Of a stretch of DNA of 64,000 nucleotides, positions 35,350-46,800 are shown in pieces; the stretch's first letter is position 1; each line of letters starts with the position of its first letter. Location: contig NC_087119.1 of assembly GCF_963855985.1 (NCBI RefSeq), positions 5,682,001-5,746,000 on the forward strand, in the 5' to 3' direction. Made by a program: the position numbers and the translations under genes. The stretch comes from Ostrinia nubilalis (lineage: Eukaryota > Arthropoda > Insecta > Lepidoptera > Crambidae). Under the pieces are notes generated by a model. It was not told the origin of the DNA, did not search any database, and saw only the letters and a list, made by a program, of their open reading frames with translations.

Positions 35350-35425
35350 TCTCAGCCGAGGTTCGAACGCTCAATCCTTGGAATCCGTTCTTGGTGAACG
35401 CGTTTTGTACAACTCGGCTATCAGT
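35350..35425 (-). other. tRNA-like sequence in the LINE 5' UTR
   Basis: On the - strand: ATAGCCGAGTTGTACAAAAC resembles a pol III A box of Ser/Leu tRNA type, CGTTCGAACC about 50 nt later resembles a B box, and GCCGAG pairs with the closing CTCGGC. The arms do not fold into a full cloverleaf, so it is not a working tRNA gene. Confidence 0.45.
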
Positions 35426-35530
35426 TCTTACAGTCAGTGTGTCGAAATTATGGGTCAGGTTGCTGCGTAATAGTGCTCTAGTTCTTGCGCGTAGTAATGT
35501 AAATTTGTTGTTTTTGTCTTCCACCGTCAC

Positions 35531-36344
35531 AAAACGTACAAGTTAAAAGTCTCACTTGAGTTTTTGTAAAACGTTTTTAGAGATTACGTTCACAATATCA
35601 CACGTATAGTCGTTGTTTTTCACAGTTCGGCTTGGTTTTAAGTACTGCACACACTAATGTAACTTTTATTGACATTGTTTCACTTTATCCTATATAACTG
35701 GATTAATTTACACGGAGCGTTTGAAAACACGTCTGCGCGGTTGTGGAGTACCCGCTAAAAGCTGGTTGTCATTGTAACACAAATACATTTTATCTTATGT
35801 TATTATTTAGATTCGATATTCAATACCTACAGTAGTGTCACCAAATATACAATTTGTAGAATATACAATCTGTTTATAGGCATGTTACGTAATATAAACA
35901 TTAAAGCTGAAGCCAAGCAAGATAATAAAGTTTTGAAACGTGTGTAATTTAACGACTAAGTTAGTATCTAAAGATGTATTTTATGACGTATAATTAATTT
36001 GCACAGTTGTTTTAATAACGTTATTGTATTGATTCTGTTGGGTGAGTGGGAAATACCGCTATGATACAAACATGGCTAAAACTTCATAATGTTGCCGATT
36101 TTAACCAATTTAGGTACACAGTTCCAATTGTTGCAAAATGGCTCCTAACTACATACAAATAAGACGTCACATTGTCCAGCTTGATGTACCGTTGTCTGTA
36201 CCAGTAGCCTTATTCACGTAACAAAACTTCAACGACAACAAAACACTGAGTTGCGATCCCATCGAGTAATCGTTCTATCAAAATGACCCTTGTGAATACG
36301 GATTTAGAACAATTTTTCAAGGGGACGACTTCTGGACGTCGGCG
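35531..36344. other. No gene recognised
   Basis: May include the extreme 5' end of the LINE (35531-35770). The rest shows no supportable exon. Confidence 0.35.
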
Positions 36345-36723
36345 GTGCACAGTGTTTTATTTTGGCTTAGAAGCGGACATCCCTGTTTTATTAATTCAAT
36401 CGTTAGATATTACTATTATGTATAACATTGATGAAGGAACTAGTAGTTGTATTTGTTTAGTTTCGAAGAAATATTCGATTTTGTGATTTTATAAAAAAAA
36501 AAACAGTTTTAGAAGCATATTTTCTAAAAAAAATACATTAAGTCAGAATTTTGTAAATAAATTTACCTATCACTATAACGTCTACCTTTATGCAAAAATA
36601 AATGGTTATTGCTGCAGTAATTTAGGAATTATTTAATAATTTATGATTTTCAGAAAACATTTTTTTCTCCGTTGTCCTAGAAAATTGGCAGCTATATTTA
36701 CTTTATATTGATGCATGATATAA

Positions 36724-36754
36724 TCCCAACTAATATTATAAATGCGAAAGTAAC

Positions 36755-36795
<41 letters not shown>

Positions 36796-36976
36796 TACGC
36801 TTTCCCGCTTAAACCTCGCAACCGATTTTGATGAAATTTGGCATAGAGATAGTTTGAGTCCCGGGAAAGAACATAGGATAGTTTTTATCCCGGTTTTTGA
36901 AACAGGGACGCGCGCGATAAAGTTTTTCTGTGACAGACAAAATTCCACGCGGGCGAAGCCGCGGGCGGAAAGCTAG
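36724..36976 (+). mobile_element. Non-autonomous Helitron, 253 bp
   Basis: Starts TCCCAACTAATATTATAAAT and ends GCGGGCGGAAAGCTAG, sits between A and T, and has no target duplication. A CGCGG-GCGAAG-CCGCG hairpin lies about 10 nt before the CTAG end. All are Helitron hallmarks. The other arm of the inverted duplication keeps the empty site (ATAGATAA/TTATATCATG, junction 37428/37429). It carries a (TCTG)n run (36758-36794) and conserved GATGAAATTTGGCATAGAGA sequence. Confidence 0.93.
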
Positions 36977-37590
36977 TTATCTATAATACCTGAAAATATT
37001 ACTTGCCTATCCCGTGGGAGTTCGAAGATATTTTAATTTCTATGAGTTTAGAAAATTTATATGTAAATAGGGTTGTCATCTGAATATTTTTTAGTTTTTT
37101 AAATGCCGTCCGTAACAATACGGTTTTAATGCCTTTGTTAGATAACTATTGAAATTCATTGCTTTACCATTATTAATTTGTCTGGTCGAGTTTGATAAAT
37201 ATAGAGTTGGCCCTGTGGCGGCTTATTGGAAATCCTATCGTTTTCGAAACATCGATATATGTTGCAGTCAAAACTCATAATCGATCAAAACCACTTTTGA
37301 CTGCAAATTTCAGTTAATAGTGGTTTTTACCGATGGCCTTAGTCAATATTACTTTTGACAAATTTTTCTATTCGTATCGTCGAACTCCCACGGGATAGGC
37401 AAGTAATATTTTCAGGTATTATAGATAATTATATCATGCATCAATATAAAGTAAATATAGCTGCCAATTTTCTAGGACAACGGAGAAAAAAATGTTTTCT
37501 GAAAATCATAAATTATTAAATAATTCCTAAATTACTGCAGCAATAACCATTTATTTTTGCATAAAGGTAGACGTTATAGTGATAGGTAAA

Positions 37591-37596
37591 TTTATT
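37591..37596 (-). terminator. Candidate poly(A) signal of the aldo-keto reductase gene
   Basis: AATAAA on the - strand, about 290 nt past the stop codon and inside the right arm of the inverted duplication. It is the nearest one noticed downstream. Inference from sequence only. Confidence 0.35.
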
Positions 37597-37886
37597 TACA
37601 AAATTGTGACTTAATGTAATTTTTTTAGAAAATATGCTTCTAAAACTGTTTTTTTTATAAAATCACAATATCGAATATTTCTTCGAAACCAAACAAATAC
37701 AACTACAAGTTCCTTCATTAATTTTATACATAATAGTAATATCTAACGATTGAATTAATAAAACAGGGATGTCCGCTTCTAAGGTAAAATAAAAGACTGT
37801 GCGGTGGGATCTTGACTGTCAAAATACGTGAATTAGGCCACTGGGCGTAAGAACGAAGTAAAAATGTCGTAACCTAGAACTCGAAT

Positions 37887-40800
37887 TCATAATTTCTGCT
37901 GAAGTTCACTCATCTTGGCTTTGTACAACGGCAGTTCAACGTCATCCCAGTGAAGAGTTAAGTTGTCGAAAAACCTGTAAATTACAACAAGTTTAAGAAA
38001 TACATGTAATAGATTGCATTAAAATCGGTTCATCCAAATGTAAGATAATCGCGAATATGGACAAACATACAAACGTACGGGTCAAACAAGAACTTCCTGT
38101 TTTAGGTCGGTAAAAGACACTACCTACTTTGTTTGACATGATTGTTAGCAACGATGTTAGCAACGAAAGGATTAACGCTGACTTGGCTATCAAATTACAC
38201 CTGAGGAACGCGGGGAGTCGTACGGGATAACAAAAAGATATTCCTTGTGGCATTCGAACGTTGGCCGCGAGCTAAACGCCATGACCCGAGAGCCTTCTAA
38301 AATATCAGTGTGTTGTGTACCTATGATTGATGGCTTGAATTGGCAAATTATGGTATTGGTGAATAAGTTGGTTTCAGACTATTTGTATTTAATATCCAAT
38401 TTGTGAGTGAGTATGTGTACGAATTTAACATATCAGAAGTGAGTCCGACGCCCATTGGTATGTAAATTATTTTTATTATTATTGATGCAGTTGCATGAAA
38501 CAACAAGTGAGTTTTCTGGAAGTAGCCGCTCAATCAATAGTTGACTGGCAGAAAATAACATTAAGTCCTTATTTTATGCGCTTTTATTTTGCGCGATAAA
38601 GTTCACAACAAATGAATGGAAAATACAATGAGAAAAAAAAAACTGATATTATTTTGGATACTGTTACTTACGTTATTATTTGAGAAGATCTGCTTCGATA
38701 ATTTAAAATTTTAATTTAATTTAAAAAAAAACGCGAAGTGAGTAATTTTTGGTATGAGGATGTCATTATGCAATTTTTGCAAAGAAAGATTTCTTTTATT
38801 TATCAAGTATTGAAGATATTTATAATTTAGATCTTCGCAAGAAACTAAGGTATGAATTTGGAATTGCTAAAGTGATTTTATAGTGAATATTAATATATTG
38901 AATTCGTAAAAGTACCATTTTACTAAGAGAAAAGATAAGTTCTCAGCAGATAGTTTATGATTAATATAAAAATATATCATAATGGCACAGTTCATTAATT
39001 TTATTTTTACTCCATCATTGGTTATTAAGATCTTAACAAAATAAATGTGAATTATTTGAAAGTGACAAAGGATTATTAGAAGTTATGTGAGTCAATTATG
39101 GAATATATTACTGTGAAATAATAATTATGGTGATGTAAATTAAGTAAATTTAAATTACCCATATAGAGTTCGTAATTGTTTTGTATTAAAATAATGTAAT
39201 ATGACATGCTGTTTGGAACAAACACATCCTGACTCGGATTGCGCTAGCGAAGCGAACCTGTGTTTATATTAACACCATTAAGATAAAATTTCGTGGCGAG
39301 GCCTCGAAACAATAAACACCATTGTGTGTGGTTCTAAAGGTTCAAAGTAAGTACTTGTGATTTGTTACTATTATGATGAATTTGGTTCGACAATTTGTCG
39401 TGATTGTGCAAACATGATTTATGGAGATACATATATTTTAAGAGTTACTGGTAATAATAATTTATATTTTGTGTATTTTAGCCCATGGAAAGGTATGGTA
39501 CCTGCTATATTTACAAATGGCAAATGTACTGAAATAATCATAACATTGACTGACTGAACACATGGACGATGAAAGTTGGTAATTTTAACAAATCGATAAT
39601 AAGTAGGTAAGACTACCTAATTGTCGTAGAGATGTGAACACAAATGATAAGTGTTTTGATTTTGACGTCGAAAAATAAATAAGATTCGGTAATTAGTTCA
39701 TTACTCCAGTGAATGGAGTTGTTTTGAAGATACGTAATTAACACTGTCAGAGTGGTTAAAGATTGGTCAAAGTTTACAAGTTGAAAAGCGACACCTACGT
39801 GATTGTCTAAATGTGTCTGCGTTACATTTATGTTACCACACGCAATGTATTTGAAATAAAATCGTATCTGAGGTAAATGAAGTGATAAGTAAGTAATTTG
39901 TTTTCAACCATCAATGTGGGATTTAACAGTTGGGCTTTCAGATTTGGTAGCCATTGTGCTAGAATGTTTGTGATATTATATGAGTAACGTATTGGTTATT
40001 ACGTCACTATGAAAAATTGAACTTGAGTTAATAATGATTTGATACCTAAGTGTAAAGATCACGAAAGTCCGGTGATGTTGTGATGATAACAATGATTTTA
40101 CAGGTAATGTTTACAGATACTGATTGAAAGATTTGAATTAAATGATGATTTGTTAACCGGAACAAGGTAATTTAATACATTACTGATGTGTAATACATCC
40201 AGTGCAGCTTATACAGCCATGTGTAGTGAGCGATACCATGTAGTATCGATGAATATGATTTTAATCAAATTACTGGTTTTTACAACAGTTATTTAGAGCG
40301 GTTTTAAGTTCACGTTTGTTGATCTTGTTGAAGCGGATGTAGCGAAATCAGAGCTAGATAAATTGTGTACCATATGGGTAACAGTGTTTTAAAGCATACC
40401 TACAATTGATTTACCAAGAGACAGTTTATTGTGATTGGTGGTATAACCAATTAGCAGTGAAAATAGATATGTTACGGTCAAAGTGATAAATGTGAAAATT
40501 ATGAATAATCGCCGGTTATTATGAATAATTACCGCATGATTTGGTTAATGTGATTAATATGAGGTCATTTATGTGTGTATAAAACTAAATAGGCGGCTTA
40601 GGGGTGGCCCAAGGGCCACCCCCGCCGCACCTTAACCTATTTTTCACTTTAAATCAAAACATTATGTTATAGGCATCATGGAAAAGTAATATTATGCAAG
40701 AAACATTCCAAACTCATTATGCCAAATTATATTAATATATGATATCAAAACGTTCAAAAGTTTGGCTGTACACGAGCACGTACACAAGATGTTGTTCTCT

Positions 40801-43800
40801 TTTAAGAAATTTGTTAGTACTAAGGTTGAATTATTAAATAATCACTGTTAAATGTGATTAATTTATCACTTTTACCGCGACTGTTGGTAATTATTCATAA
40901 TAACCGGTTATTATTAATAATTTTCAATTTATCACATTAACCGTAACAGATACATCATTGAAATTACGTTATATTAGTTTGAGTGTAACTATCCCGTTGG
41001 GAAAAGTTATGGTGTGTTAATGTTGTAATTATTATTATTATTCGATGACTGAGTAAGAAAGGTAGGCCGAATAGCAAGCAGCGCTCACATAATTGTGAAA
41101 TGGATGCTGAAGCTTAAACGGTGCTCACTCAGTAGGTAGATAGATACCTGAATTATTGAGTAAGGGAAATGCTATGAGAACAAATACAAGGGTGCCAGAG
41201 ATTATTCTTATAAATAGACAAATTACCCATAATAATTGATGCAAATCGAACTATTTGATTCTAGTAACACAAATTGTGTCGAATACCCTATATTTTATAG
41301 TGAATGAATAGTGATGAATGAACTAACAAATAAGTAAGCTATAGACCTGAATCACTATGGAGAAGAGACTAATATACGAGTGATGCTATGTGAAAAGAAT
41401 GTATGTTTATTGATATGTGAAATGTGATAGTGATGTATGTAAAAAAATAAATATCCGTGACAAATGTCATACGACTTAAAAATAAAAGAAGCAACCTGCT
41501 TATTTGCGAGACAAGGAATCGAAACAGACTCGTCGTTCTGAAGTTCATATTACATGGTCACATTCTCTGTAATTTATGTAGAGTTTAATGTTTACCTACC
41601 ATTTTCGAGCAGTGTACTAGTGGACCTGCCTGATAATGAATTGATAACACAATACTAATGATTTATGAGACTCAATTTAGCTGTTGTTACGTATATGCGA
41701 GACCTACAACACTGAAGACGAAAGAACTAGAGGTGTGTAAATTGGAGAATACAACTATGTAAATTCAAAACAGGACTACGAGGAGGCATGTGCCTGACAG
41801 ACAGATCTTAGAGCATTTTGTTAATTGAGAGCAGCTTCTACGAGTGTCATACGGTGAAAACAATGTACTCAATTGAGTAGATAATATAAAATCCTCGCAT
41901 GGATAGATGTTATAATATTATACAGAAATAAATTTAACCACATTTCAAGGTACACTTAAAATATGGTATACGAAAGTCTAAAATAAGTAATGTACTTATT
42001 TGGTGATTAAGTTAAGTCAGAATGATATTCCAGGGATGGAAATAAAAGTAAAAGGTTAATAAATGGAACGTTAAGAAAATGAAAAAAAAGTTGCCTGTTG
42101 ATAATGGATATAATACGAGTAGCAAAAGATACCTTAAGCAGGCTTTTGACGGAGGACAAAATTTTATTGAAAACCCGATCACTAGAATAAATGAAATATT
42201 AATAAAATAGAGCGATAATTGCAAACAGTAAAAGTTTACGTTTATCTTGGCGATTCTCGAAGTGGCTGTTCCAGTGTTAAATGAAGACATTATTTTAGTA
42301 CATATATGTATCTATTTACATGGGACTAAACTTCTTTATAATGATTCATGTTCATTGGTGGAAGAGTTAGTAAGTACTTACTGAATTCTGCAACGATCGA
42401 CCCAGTTCACAAGAGTTATAACGCATACTTATTTGCTTCCCACTTTTAAAATCTGAAGATAATGATGTTACACCGGAAATGTTACATTACATTTCCGGTA
42501 TTCCGGACTGTAACTGAATTTAACAGCATAAGATAATGAAAAGTTGAAGATGATAATGTAATAATTAATTGGCCACATATGAAAATTTGTCCATGGAAGT
42601 CGATACAAGTGTGGACACTGAGATGTTTACAAACATTTCAAATGACCGACTCCAGGCTCGAGTGTAGTTATTGTTATAAAACATTATCGGAACATTATGT
42701 ATACGAAATTCATACATAAATAATTAAGTTGCAAAGGATACAACAAGTCGTAGTTCATTTAAATGAGAAGAGTTTTAATGCTGGACTTTATGAAACTGAA
42801 CAATAATGGTGAATGATGAAATCAAAGTGATTGTGTTATTGTTTTACATATTATAGGTACGTTTGGTGAAAGTACTTATTAATATATACATTTACTACTA
42901 TACATTTAGTGGACGTGACAACAAAGAAAAGTATATTTACTGCCATCTCAGTGAAATAATCCAAGATGTATGTATACAGATACATGATAATGTGTTCCAA
43001 CTTAAAGAAAACAGTGAATTTTTATAAATGGGATACACTTGAAAAAACATAGGTACGATTAACACGTGGTAAAATCTTTATCTACCATAATGAGAAATAA
43101 ATAATTTGAATTTGAATAAACATGTCTTGTCTTATGAAGTGGTAGACATATTGACGAATATAAGTGGTACTTCATTAGTTTGTCACACTTGAAAAGCATT
43201 AATGAAACTTATGATAGTGATCTAATCCACCATACCGTGTATGCGAGATGTGAGTAGTACATCCAGACTCACCACTATTTCCTTGAGTAAAGGAGCAGCA
43301 CTAAAGTTATCAAGCATTTATAATTCCAAACAAACCCTGGACAGCAGTGCAGTAATAACAAGGCCGATTGTGAATCTAGCGAATACTAGAATTGAGACTA
43401 AAGTGAATTTAAAATGAGAGATTTGAAATGTGAAATAGTCACATCACCAATGGATACTTACTTTACAATATAGTGCATTGAGAGTTGAGACTAGAGTGAG
43501 TCTAACTAGAGGTTTGACAATGTGAAATAAATAGTTGTTACCAATGGATCCTACTTTAGGATATAATGCATTGAGAGTTGAGACTACAGTGAGTCAACTA
43601 GAGACTTGACAATGTGAAAAGTCGTCACCAATGGATACCTACTTTAAATTATGAAAAGCGCATTGAGAGTTAAGATTAGACATGTGGACTATCCAATTAC
43701 TACTCATTTTGGGATATGTACGTGACAAAATTTGCAGGCAACTATTTTAATCATGTGTACAAGTAATGATTACTGGGTCCTATTTATGAACATTTACATA

Positions 43801-46800
43801 TTAGTTGACTATATTGAGAATAAAATGTGATGTAATGTAAATTATAATGTTACTGTTAAAGCAATGGTGGAATTCCTTACTTCAGAATGTTTATTATATT
43901 ACTGTTACGGGACCAAACTACTTAGAAGGAAAGCAAGTGAAAAAAAAAAAAAAGGTGATTAAGAATATTATTTTGGTAGCAATGCTGGCACCAATGGAGG
44001 TAATGATTTAATATTATTTATTAGACAAAGGAGTGAAAAGTATGCCGAAGAGCAAGCAGTGCTCACTTAATCGTGAAATGGATGCTGAAGCTTAAGCGGT
44101 GCTCACTCAGTAGATAGCTGAATTATTTTAAAACTACATTATGAGTAAAATAAAGAAACGCTGGTCTCAATGTGACAATTTTATACGATTTACTGAATTG
44201 AAATGGAACGCTAATGTTTATAAATCTTATATTATTATGAGTGAAAAGGAGGCCGAAGTGCAAGCGGTGCTCACTTTAATTGTGAAAGGGATGTCGAAGC
44301 ACAAGCGGTAGTCACTCAGTACCTGAATTATTACGAATATGTATATTGTTAGTGAAAAGGGGGCAGAAGTGTAAGCGGTGCTCACCCAAAAATGTGAAAG
44401 GGATGTCGAAGCACAAGCTGCGCTCACTCAGTACCTAAATTATTATAAGTTGTAAAATTGCTACACCCTTACAGAGTTAATATTAAGTATGATACAGTAT
44501 GTGATGAAATATGACTTGCAAATAATGAATAAATAAATATTATGAATATACATATTATTATGAGTGAAAAGAATGCCGATGCACAAGCGATGCTTACTCA
44601 GTTTTTGAACAAGTAGAATCTTAAAGGGCTTGATAAAGTGAAAGCAGGAGTTCCACAAGGTCATGTCATGGAACCTACACTGTATCTATGCCGCCTAAAC
44701 CTGTTAATGAGGAAATGAATTGTAATGAAATGAAATTAAATAATGAAATGAATTGAATAAATGTAATGAAATTAAATTAAATGAGATGAGATGAGATGAG
44801 ATGAAATAATGAAATGAATAAGCGTAATGAAATGAAATGAAATGAAATGAAATGAAATGAAATGAAATGAAATGAAATGATGAAATGAAATGATGAAATG
44901 AAATGATGAAATGAAATGATGAAATGAAATGATGAAATGAAATGATGAAATGAAATGATGAAATGAAATGATGAAATGAAATGATGAAATGAAATGATGA
45001 AATGAAATGATGAAATGAAATGATGAAATGAAATGATGAAATGAAATGATGAAATGAAATGATGAAATGAAATGATGAAATGAAATGATGAAATGAAATG
45101 ATGAAATGAAATGATGAAATGAAATGATGAAATGAAATGATGAAATGAAATGATGAAATGAAATGATGAAATGAAATAACGAACGTCAAAGCGAACGTGA
45201 CAAAATTAGTTTCGATGAAGAGATATTTACATCTTGGCATGTACTTGGATGAAACGTAACGTGGAAAAAGCATATTTTTACCAAACGTCCAGCAATAGGA
45301 CAACAATAACGCAAAAAGTCATAAGAAATGGTCAACCTGCAGTGGAAAATAAGGTCTTGTTATAGTATAAGTGTATAATGAAACCAATCTAGACAAACGT
45401 TTTGTTGAAGTTTCAATGGAAACTGTCGAAGATGCTACCTGAATTGTAAATCTTTATGTGAATGCACTAATGTGGTAAAGCAGCAGTATACGATGGAGTA
45501 TTGAGATATTGTAGAAGCACCGTGGTACGTCACGAGAGACTTTACCGAAAATTCGGTATCAAAACAGTGAAAGAAGAAATAAATAATAAAGCTAAACTTA
45601 TCATAATGAAAACTGGAGCTACATAACAGTTTATTTGTGGACGATATATTTTCAAGTATTCGTTCATAGACTAAAGAAGAAAGTACCTCAGGACTTACTG
45701 AAAGAAGATTGATTTATGACACTGGCCTCGAAGACCGCCAGAATCATTATTATGAAAATGGTACTGAATATCGCTCAGACAGAATGATTGCAATAACAGA
45801 GAAAAAGAAAATGTAACGAAGACGGAAGAGTAAAATAGAATGTTTAATTTAAGGTCCTCGGGTGAAACTATTCACAAGGAAGGTGTTGACACTACTCTGG
45901 TGTTGTCAAATGCGAATCGAATTTCAGCTGGACGATTGATTCAACTGTTGATTAAGGTGTTGCAGATGATAATTGATTCTCAAGTAATTAAACGACATAG
46001 ATAGCATACATGTATGGGGACATACATCATAACGTTCGAATGGCCGAAGCGGAATGGGGACATTCCGGCATCAGGACGGCCGTCTGTTAGCAACGATGTT
46101 AGCAACGAAAGGATTAACGCTGACTTGGCTATCAAATTACACCTGAGGAACGCGGGGAGTCGTACGGGATAACAAAAAGATATTCCTTGTGGCATTCGAA
46201 CGTTGGCCGCGAGCTAAACGCCATGACCCGAGAGCCTTCTAAAATATCAGTGTGTTGTGTACCTATGATTGATGGCTTGAATTGGCAAATTATGGTATTG
46301 GTGAATAAGTTGGTTTCAGACTATTTGTATTTAATATCCAATTTGTGAGTGAGTATGTGTACGAATTTAACATGATGTTTCGCTTACTGTGAAGGGTATA
46401 ACGAGAATGATGCATAAAGCTAAGCGTCCACTTGTCGGTATCGTACGCAACGGACGCATCGTACGAAACACATCGTATCGCATGTGCGATGCGTACGATG
46501 CGGACAGGTGGACGCACTTATATGAGTTTCCATATAAATAATACTACGATCCGTTGCGTGCTATACGTCCGATGCGTACGATACCGACATGTGGACGCTT
46601 AGCTTTTATTCAGAATCTATATAGGTACAGTCAGCTTCAAAAAGTTCTTGACACCCAAAGTAGTCAATAAGTTCGTAACACAACTTTGTTACAGTTGGAA
46701 TAAGGTGATGTTATCAACTTATTGCTCACTTTGGGTGTCACGAACTATTTGACGCTGACTGTACTACACGTTCTAAAGTTTGCTGAACTTCGGTTTGCTG

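Larger units (their letters stand above)
30684..35530 (-). mobile_element. Apparently intact CR1-like non-LTR retrotransposon
   Basis: Orientation is right to left. 5' UTR (35530 or beyond down to 35256), ORF1 (35327-33705), ORF2 (33704-30845), a roughly 150-nt 3' UTR and a (TTTGA)n tail at 30684-30703. ORF1 has a PHD-type finger, a coiled coil and an SGNH-like region; ORF2 has an endonuclease and reverse transcriptase without RNase H. This architecture is that of the CR1 superclade. No stop or frameshift breaks either ORF, so it inserted recently or is still active. The exact 5' end and any TSD were not found. Confidence 0.85.
36345..37806. repeat. Large inverted duplication (~430-bp arms), Helitron in left arm
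   Basis: Left arm 36345-37025 (minus the 253-bp insertion at 36724-36976) and right arm 37380-37806 are near-identical inverted copies, from GTGCACAGTG / CACTGTGCGGTG-side blocks through GAAGCGGACATCCCTGTTTT to CCTATCCCGTGGGAGTTCGA. The spacer 37026-37379 has no gene. It may be a foldback element or a local inverted duplication. The right arm begins 80 bp beyond the aldo-keto reductase stop codon and so falls in its probable 3' UTR. Confidence 0.85.
38143..46372 (+). mobile_element. 8.2-kb LTR retrotransposon with non-coding interior (LARD-like)
   Basis: Two 288-bp LTRs (38143-38430, 46085-46372) begin TGTTAG and end AACA and look identical base for base. The 4-bp direct repeat TGAT flanks the element (38139-38142, 46373-46376). 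The 7.65-kb interior has no gag or pol frame; the longest open frames are under 100 aa apart from a simple-repeat frame. The + strand is rich in A, G and TGA/GTGA words and poor in C. It therefore depends on another element's proteins. Strand is assigned arbitrarily. The BEL/Pao or Gypsy class cannot be settled without a pol gene. Confidence 0.88.

Noticed and set aside
35350..35425. A genuine tRNA gene
   Set aside because: Boxes are present but the T arm and anticodon arm do not form a cloverleaf; it lies inside the LINE 5' UTR.
37993..38253. 86-codon - strand frame shared with a second copy at 45980-46195
   Set aside because: The shared part is simply the two LTRs; the frames diverge outside them.
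44820..45178. CRISPR-like array
   Set aside because: Repeats have no unique spacers and the genome is animal; plain minisatellite.
44704..45306. 200-codon - strand frame of Phe/His/Ile/Ser repeats
   Set aside because: It is the 13-bp minisatellite read in an open frame; no flanking coding signal or conserved protein.
45600..45700. LFVDDIF-like peptide as a reverse-transcriptase YVDD motif in the LTR element
   Set aside because: Neighbouring RT blocks are absent and stops surround it; a short chance match.
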